NCBI GenBank assembly: GCA_900767605.1
Contig: CAAFZT010000029.1
Location: 8,343-72,342, forward strand
Direction of reading: 5' to 3'
From: Bacilli bacterium
GTDB lineage: Bacteria; Bacillota_I; Bacilli_A; RFN20; CAG-826
DNA: 64,000 nt
Shown here: positions 60,746 through 64,000 of the stretch, piece after piece
How the letters are laid out: each line of letters begins with the position of its first letter
Numbering within the stretch: position 1 is the first letter of the stretch
The notes under the pieces: model-generated
What the model was told of the DNA's origin: nothing
The model's input: the letters and a program-made list of their open reading frames with translations, nothing else
Databases searched by the model: none
Translations under genes and position numbers: made by a program

Positions 60746-61694
60746 AACGCGCCCCTTCTAAAATGGATCGAAAGCCATTCAAAAAGCTAGTGCCATCCAT
60801 CATTTTCTTTCCCTCAAGCTGCACCTCGTCCAACGAAATCACCCCATCGGAAAGCTGCAAAAGCAATTTCTTTTTGTGAGGGAGAGTTGAACCAACGGAC
60901 CGACTGGTTTCGGCGGAAAAAATCGAAGCCTTTAAAATTTTCATCTTCTTTCCATCAAGGAGCAAATATCCGCCCGGCTTCTCTGACAACCCCTGAATCA
61001 TATGGATAAAGTCCAAAGAGGCCATGGATAAGTTCAAATGTTCTTCTTCTGGCTTGATTTTAGTGGCGAACGTAACGAGCTTCTCGTTTTGTTGTTCTCC
61101 TTTTAAATTTCCATTTAAATAGGGGAGCAAGTCGCGGAGAATCAAATCCCGAGCAGCAAGTCCAATTTTTTCAGATAAAGAAGAATAATTGTCGTTTTCT
61201 TCAATGGTGACGACAGCTTTGTCGTACATTCTGCCGGCATCCATCGCGGCGACCATTTCCATTAGCGTTACGCCCGTTTCTTTTTCACCGGCCATCAGGG
61301 AACGTTGAATGGGGGCGGCACCACGCCAAGAGGGCAATAAAGACCCATGAAGGTTCAAACACCCATATTTTGGGGCGGACAAAACAACTTCGGGGACAAT
61401 TTGCCCATATGCCATCGTCACAATGACATCCGGTTTCAATTCGCGAATGAAATCATTTTCCAGGCGGATCCGATGAGGCTGAAAAACGGGGATACCAAAC
61501 TTTTGGGCGACTACTTTAGTAGGGGGCGGCTCGATTTTTCCTTTTCGCCCAACGGGCTTATCCTCATTGCAGACAAGTCCGATGACGTTGAAATGATTTT
61601 CCAGCAAACCCGTCAGCACAATCGCGCTGATGGCGGGGGTGCCCATGTAGAGAATCCGGGGCTCCGACGGAGAATGAAACATTGAATTTGACAT
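60738..61694 (-). CDS. fmt: Methionyl-tRNA formyltransferase
   Basis: Formylates initiator Met-tRNA with 10-formyl-tetrahydrofolate. ILYMGTPAISAIVL, NLHGSLLPSWRGAAPIQ and MDAGRMYDK are conserved, with the C-terminal OB domain after residue 205 or so. ATG 61694 is chosen: it lies ten bases behind the -10 of a good promoter and gives a normal length of about 318; ATG 61682 is an alternative, and the longer reading to 61880 runs back through the promoter. No Shine-Dalgarno, so translation is probably leaderless. priA and def, common neighbours, are absent. Confidence 0.94.
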   Translation of the reverse strand: MSNSMFHSPSEPRILYMGTPAISAIVLTGLLENHFNVIGLVCNEDKPVGRKGKIEPPPTKVVAQKFGIPVFQPHRIRLENDFIRELKPDVIVTMAYGQIVPEVVLSAPKYGCLNLHGSLLPSWRGAAPIQRSLMAGEKETGVTLMEMVAAMDAGRMYDKAVVTIEENDNYSSLSEKIGLAARDLILRDLLPYLNGNLKGEQQNEKLVTFATKIKPEEEHLNLSMASLDFIHMIQGLSEKPGGYLLLDGKKMKILKASIFSAETSRSVGSTLPHKKKLLLQLSDGVISLDEVQLEGKKMMDGTSFLNGFRSILEGARFE

Positions 61695-61704
61695 AAGCAA
61701 AAAT

Positions 61705-61732
61705 ATTTTAGGACAACGAAATCGATGTTCAA
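61705..61732 (-). promoter_or_regulatory. Sigma-A promoter of fmt
   Basis: Minus-strand TTGAAC (61732-61727), 16-base spacer, TAAAAT (61710-61705). The -10 ends ten bases before ATG 61694, so the leader is about four bases. Confidence 0.65.
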
Positions 61733-61794
61733 CCTTTCTATGCCCTCTTATTAAAAAACTTTTTAATAGAACCGAAAAGTAGTAAGGTTCTTCC

Positions 61795-63849
61795 ATGAAA
61801 AAAATCACGAAAGAATCGGTTGAATCCTTCATTGGAGCAACAAAGAGCTGGGCAGAAAACGCCCGAACGATGGAAGACATCTATAACGCGATTGTCTCTA
61901 GAAACCCCGAGGCAGACTGCTGCCTCTATTTTGATGACGATGGAAAGTCAAAGTTTAAAACTTACGAAGCCTTTCGGGACGAGACCTTTTTGCTCGCTTC
62001 GAAAATGAGCCTTGCCCTTTCGGGCTTGGTCCCCAACACGGTCATCGGAATTAAATTAAAAAATAGTCCTCGTTGGCCCATGGTTTTTTGGGCGATTTTA
62101 ATGAATCATCATATCCCACTTCTTATCGATGCCAAATTAGCTGTTGAAAACGCGAACAATTTGCTTCGTCAATCGCAGGCCGTTGCCATTATCACCAACG
62201 AAGAAGGCGATTTTATCGTGCCTGCTTACCGCGTGCCCGAAATTTTAAATAGCCAACCGGACTACTCTTTCACCCCCGATTGGGCCAACGAAATGATTTT
62301 TTGTTCCAGCGGCACAACCGGCGCGGCCAAAATGATGATTTACGAAGGGAGAAATCTGGTTGCCCAAATTGCCTCTTCCCTTAACATCCCTGAGCGAACC
62401 TTGGATTTGATGTATCCAGGGAAAATTCGAATCTTGGCGATGCTTCCCTACCACCACGTGTTCGGATTCATGGTCGTCTATCTTTGGTTCAATTTCTACG
62501 GAAAATGCGTGGTTTATCCTCGTTCCATGGGAACAAGCGATTTGCTTTACGCTTGCAAAAAAGGCGAATGTACGCACGTTTTCTCCGTTCCTATGTTTTG
62601 GGATGGCGTTGCCCTGGCGGTCACGCGTTTAGTCGCTACCTTAAAGCCGGGAAAGCGAGATTTGTTTGCTAAACTTATTGCTTACCAGACCCACAAAATC
62701 TCCAAAAAAGAGGCGGGGGCAAGCGCTAACAAAATTGTCTTGCGTGTTTTCCAAAAGAAAACGCTCGGCAAGCATATTCGCTACTGCATTTCCGGTGGTG
62801 GCTTCCTCTCCCCCAAAACCGCCAGCGTGATCAATGGCCTCGGCTTCCCTCTCTATAATGGTTTTGGCATGACGGAAGTCGGAATCACCTCCGTCGAAGA
62901 ATCTCCAAAAGTCGAACAACGTTTAAAATGCTCCATCGGAAAAACCTTCGCCGGCGTCGAATATAAGATTAAAAAAGCAAAAGAATCGGATCCTTCCGGT
63001 GAATTGTTCGTGCGTTCCCCCATCACCCACGTGGAAGAAATCATTAATGGCGTCCGTCGACCCACGGTTTTGGATGAAGAAGGCTTCTTCCCCACTGGCG
63101 ATATCGCCTACACGGATTATTCCCAAAATTTCTATATCAAGGGGCGGAGCAAAGACACGATTATTCTAAGCAACGGGGAAAACGTTTATCCCGATGAAAT
63201 CGAGTATTATTTCAAGGATGTCAAAAATTTGAATAACGTCGTTTGTCTTGGGGCCAAGCACCCCGGGGAAAGCGAAGAAAAAATCACCTTGGTGTGCGAG
63301 GTCGATAACAGCGTCAACGAAGAAAAAATGGCAAAGATTTATCAGGATATCCGATCGATCAATCAATCACTTCCTCAAGAAAAGAAAGTCCAAACCATCT
63401 TGATCGATAAGCGCCCCTTGCCAGTTTCTGGTTCTATGAAGGTCAAGCGCTTTGCAATCCGAGAAGCCATCGAAAAAGGTTCACCTGACTTCTTCAACGC
63501 GGAAGCTCCGCAAAAGAAATCTGCCGTTAGCTTTGAAGGCTACGATGAAAAAACAGTAGCCAATACTTTGAAAAAAGTAATCGGTGTATTCTCCAAAATC
63601 CTTTCGCTGCCAACCTTTAAAATTGACGCTGACGCCAATTGGATTAATGACCTAGGCGGAGATTCCATGAGTTACATCGAAATGTGCCAAACCATGAACA
63701 AAACCTTCAAAGTCGATATCCCCCAAGAGCTTTGGGGAAAACTGGCTACTGCCAATGATTTTACAAAAGAAATCTTGGACTTAATGGGTCCTAAAGCAAA
63801 AAAAGGATCCCAAAACCCCGAAGGAGATAAAAAAACGAAACGAAAATAG
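61795..63849 (+). CDS. Adenylate-forming ligase fused to an acyl-carrier domain
   Basis: 684 residues. Residues about 50-545 are an AMP-binding (ANL) enzyme: P-loop FCSSGTTGAAKMM, YNGFGMTEVGITS, PTGDIAY, GRSKDTIILSNGENVYP and the catalytic Lys region SGSMKVKR. Residues about 580-660 are a carrier domain whose LGGDSMSY places the phosphopantetheine attachment at Ser624. It would activate a carboxylic acid and load it on its own carrier arm. The substrate is unknown: a fatty acid for lipid synthesis is more likely than a lone peptide-synthetase module. A Lys-rich tail ends the chain. AAGG is seven bases before ATG. Partners may lie beyond the window. Confidence 0.85.
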   Translation: MKKITKESVESFIGATKSWAENARTMEDIYNAIVSRNPEADCCLYFDDDGKSKFKTYEAFRDETFLLASKMSLALSGLVPNTVIGIKLKNSPRWPMVFWAILMNHHIPLLIDAKLAVENANNLLRQSQAVAIITNEEGDFIVPAYRVPEILNSQPDYSFTPDWANEMIFCSSGTTGAAKMMIYEGRNLVAQIASSLNIPERTLDLMYPGKIRILAMLPYHHVFGFMVVYLWFNFYGKCVVYPRSMGTSDLLYACKKGECTHVFSVPMFWDGVALAVTRLVATLKPGKRDLFAKLIAYQTHKISKKEAGASANKIVLRVFQKKTLGKHIRYCISGGGFLSPKTASVINGLGFPLYNGFGMTEVGITSVEESPKVEQRLKCSIGKTFAGVEYKIKKAKESDPSGELFVRSPITHVEEIINGVRRPTVLDEEGFFPTGDIAYTDYSQNFYIKGRSKDTIILSNGENVYPDEIEYYFKDVKNLNNVVCLGAKHPGESEEKITLVCEVDNSVNEEKMAKIYQDIRSINQSLPQEKKVQTILIDKRPLPVSGSMKVKRFAIREAIEKGSPDFFNAEAPQKKSAVSFEGYDEKTVANTLKKVIGVFSKILSLPTFKIDADANWINDLGGDSMSYIEMCQTMNKTFKVDIPQELWGKLATANDFTKEILDLMGPKAKKGSQNPEGDKKTKRK

Positions 63850-63913
63850 TTGCCAAAGGTTAGCCCTAAGGCTAATATAAAACCTGACTTTGGTAAATAA
63901 ACTTGAAACATGG

Positions 63914-63942
63914 TGCTAAAGCTTAAAACTTAGCAACTTTTT
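63914..63942 (+). terminator. Probable terminator after the ligase-carrier gene
   Basis: TGCTAA/TTAGCA stem with a ten-base loop followed by ACTTTTT. An earlier structured stretch (CCAAAG 63852 to CTTTGG, with TTAGCC/GGCTAA inside) lacks a T run. Confidence 0.5.
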
Positions 63943-64000
63943 GATGGTTTTGTCCGTCAGGAAGTAATTTGTGAGGTTCAACCCCAGCCTATCGTTTATC

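Noticed and set aside
63940..64000. tRNA-like or rRNA-related sequence with GAGGTTCAACCCC at the right end
   Set aside because: No cloverleaf can be drawn with the available bases; the window ends too soon to judge further.
1..64000. Mycoplasma genetic code (TGA as Trp)
   Set aside because: Several intact genes end in TGA, and Trp is encoded by TGG throughout.

Overview
The window looks like a chromosomal segment of a low-GC Gram-positive bacterium (Bacillota, class Bacilli in the broad sense), probably an uncultured, Mollicutes-adjacent lineage such as the RF39, RFN20 or Erysipelotrichales-like groups. Gene order is the main reason: xseA-xseB-dxs, yqeG-yqeH-yhbY-nadD-yqeK-rsfS, ybeY-cdd-era-recO, glyS-dnaG-rpoD-trmK and lepA-hemW-hrcA-grpE-dnaK-dnaJ-rsmE-mtaB all follow Bacillus-type clusters, with some members missing. 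TGA ends several intact genes (transketolase, yqeG, deoB), so the standard bacterial code applies and not the Mycoplasma code. Isoprenoids are made by the MEP route (dxs, ispG, ispH). No rRNA or tRNA gene, insertion sequence, prophage or CRISPR array was seen.

Region by region: bases 1-16901 read on the plus strand. They hold the end of a probable recJ, then rel, hisS, aspS, tkt, an Asp23-type gene, nusB, xseA, xseB, dxs, dinB, xerD, deoB and an ABC substrate-binding lipoprotein plus permease without an ATPase. After an AT-rich gap (16902-17378), bases 17379-25471 read on the minus strand: parE, parC, yqeG, yqeH, yhbY, a fused nadD-yqeK, rsfS. plsY stands alone on plus. Bases 26338-27490 hold gene remnants and a structured RNA-like element with its own terminator. 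Bases 27501-29591 (minus) carry yneF, efp, a metallo-hydrolase, a small membrane protein and rpmG. ispG, a DEAD-box helicase and ispH then alternate in strand. From 33036 to 61694 everything reads minus: trmK, a second sigma factor, rpoD, dnaG, glyS; recO, era, cdd, ybeY and a two-gene C39-peptidase/ABC-like pair; deoC; rpmF; mtaB, an unknown gene, rsmE and a zinc-ribbon membrane protein; the CIRCE-controlled hrcA-grpE-dnaK-dnaJ operon; hemW with two unusual genes; lepA; a nuclease-helicase and fmt. An adenylation-carrier didomain gene closes the window on plus.

Most of the window is core information processing: translation, ribosome assembly, tRNA modification, initiation of replication and transcription, chaperones, topoisomerase IV. 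The unusual material sits inside these operons. It includes an intact C39 peptidase-membrane protein followed by what looks like a dead ABC ATPase domain; a Fic-fold protein whose catalytic motif is destroyed; a rpoD paralogue with altered -10-contacting residues; an EF-P with Met at the position normally modified; a probable terminator-type RNA element; and a recurrent arrangement in which a -10 box lies 5-12 bases from a start codon that has no Shine-Dalgarno sequence, suggesting leaderless mRNAs.
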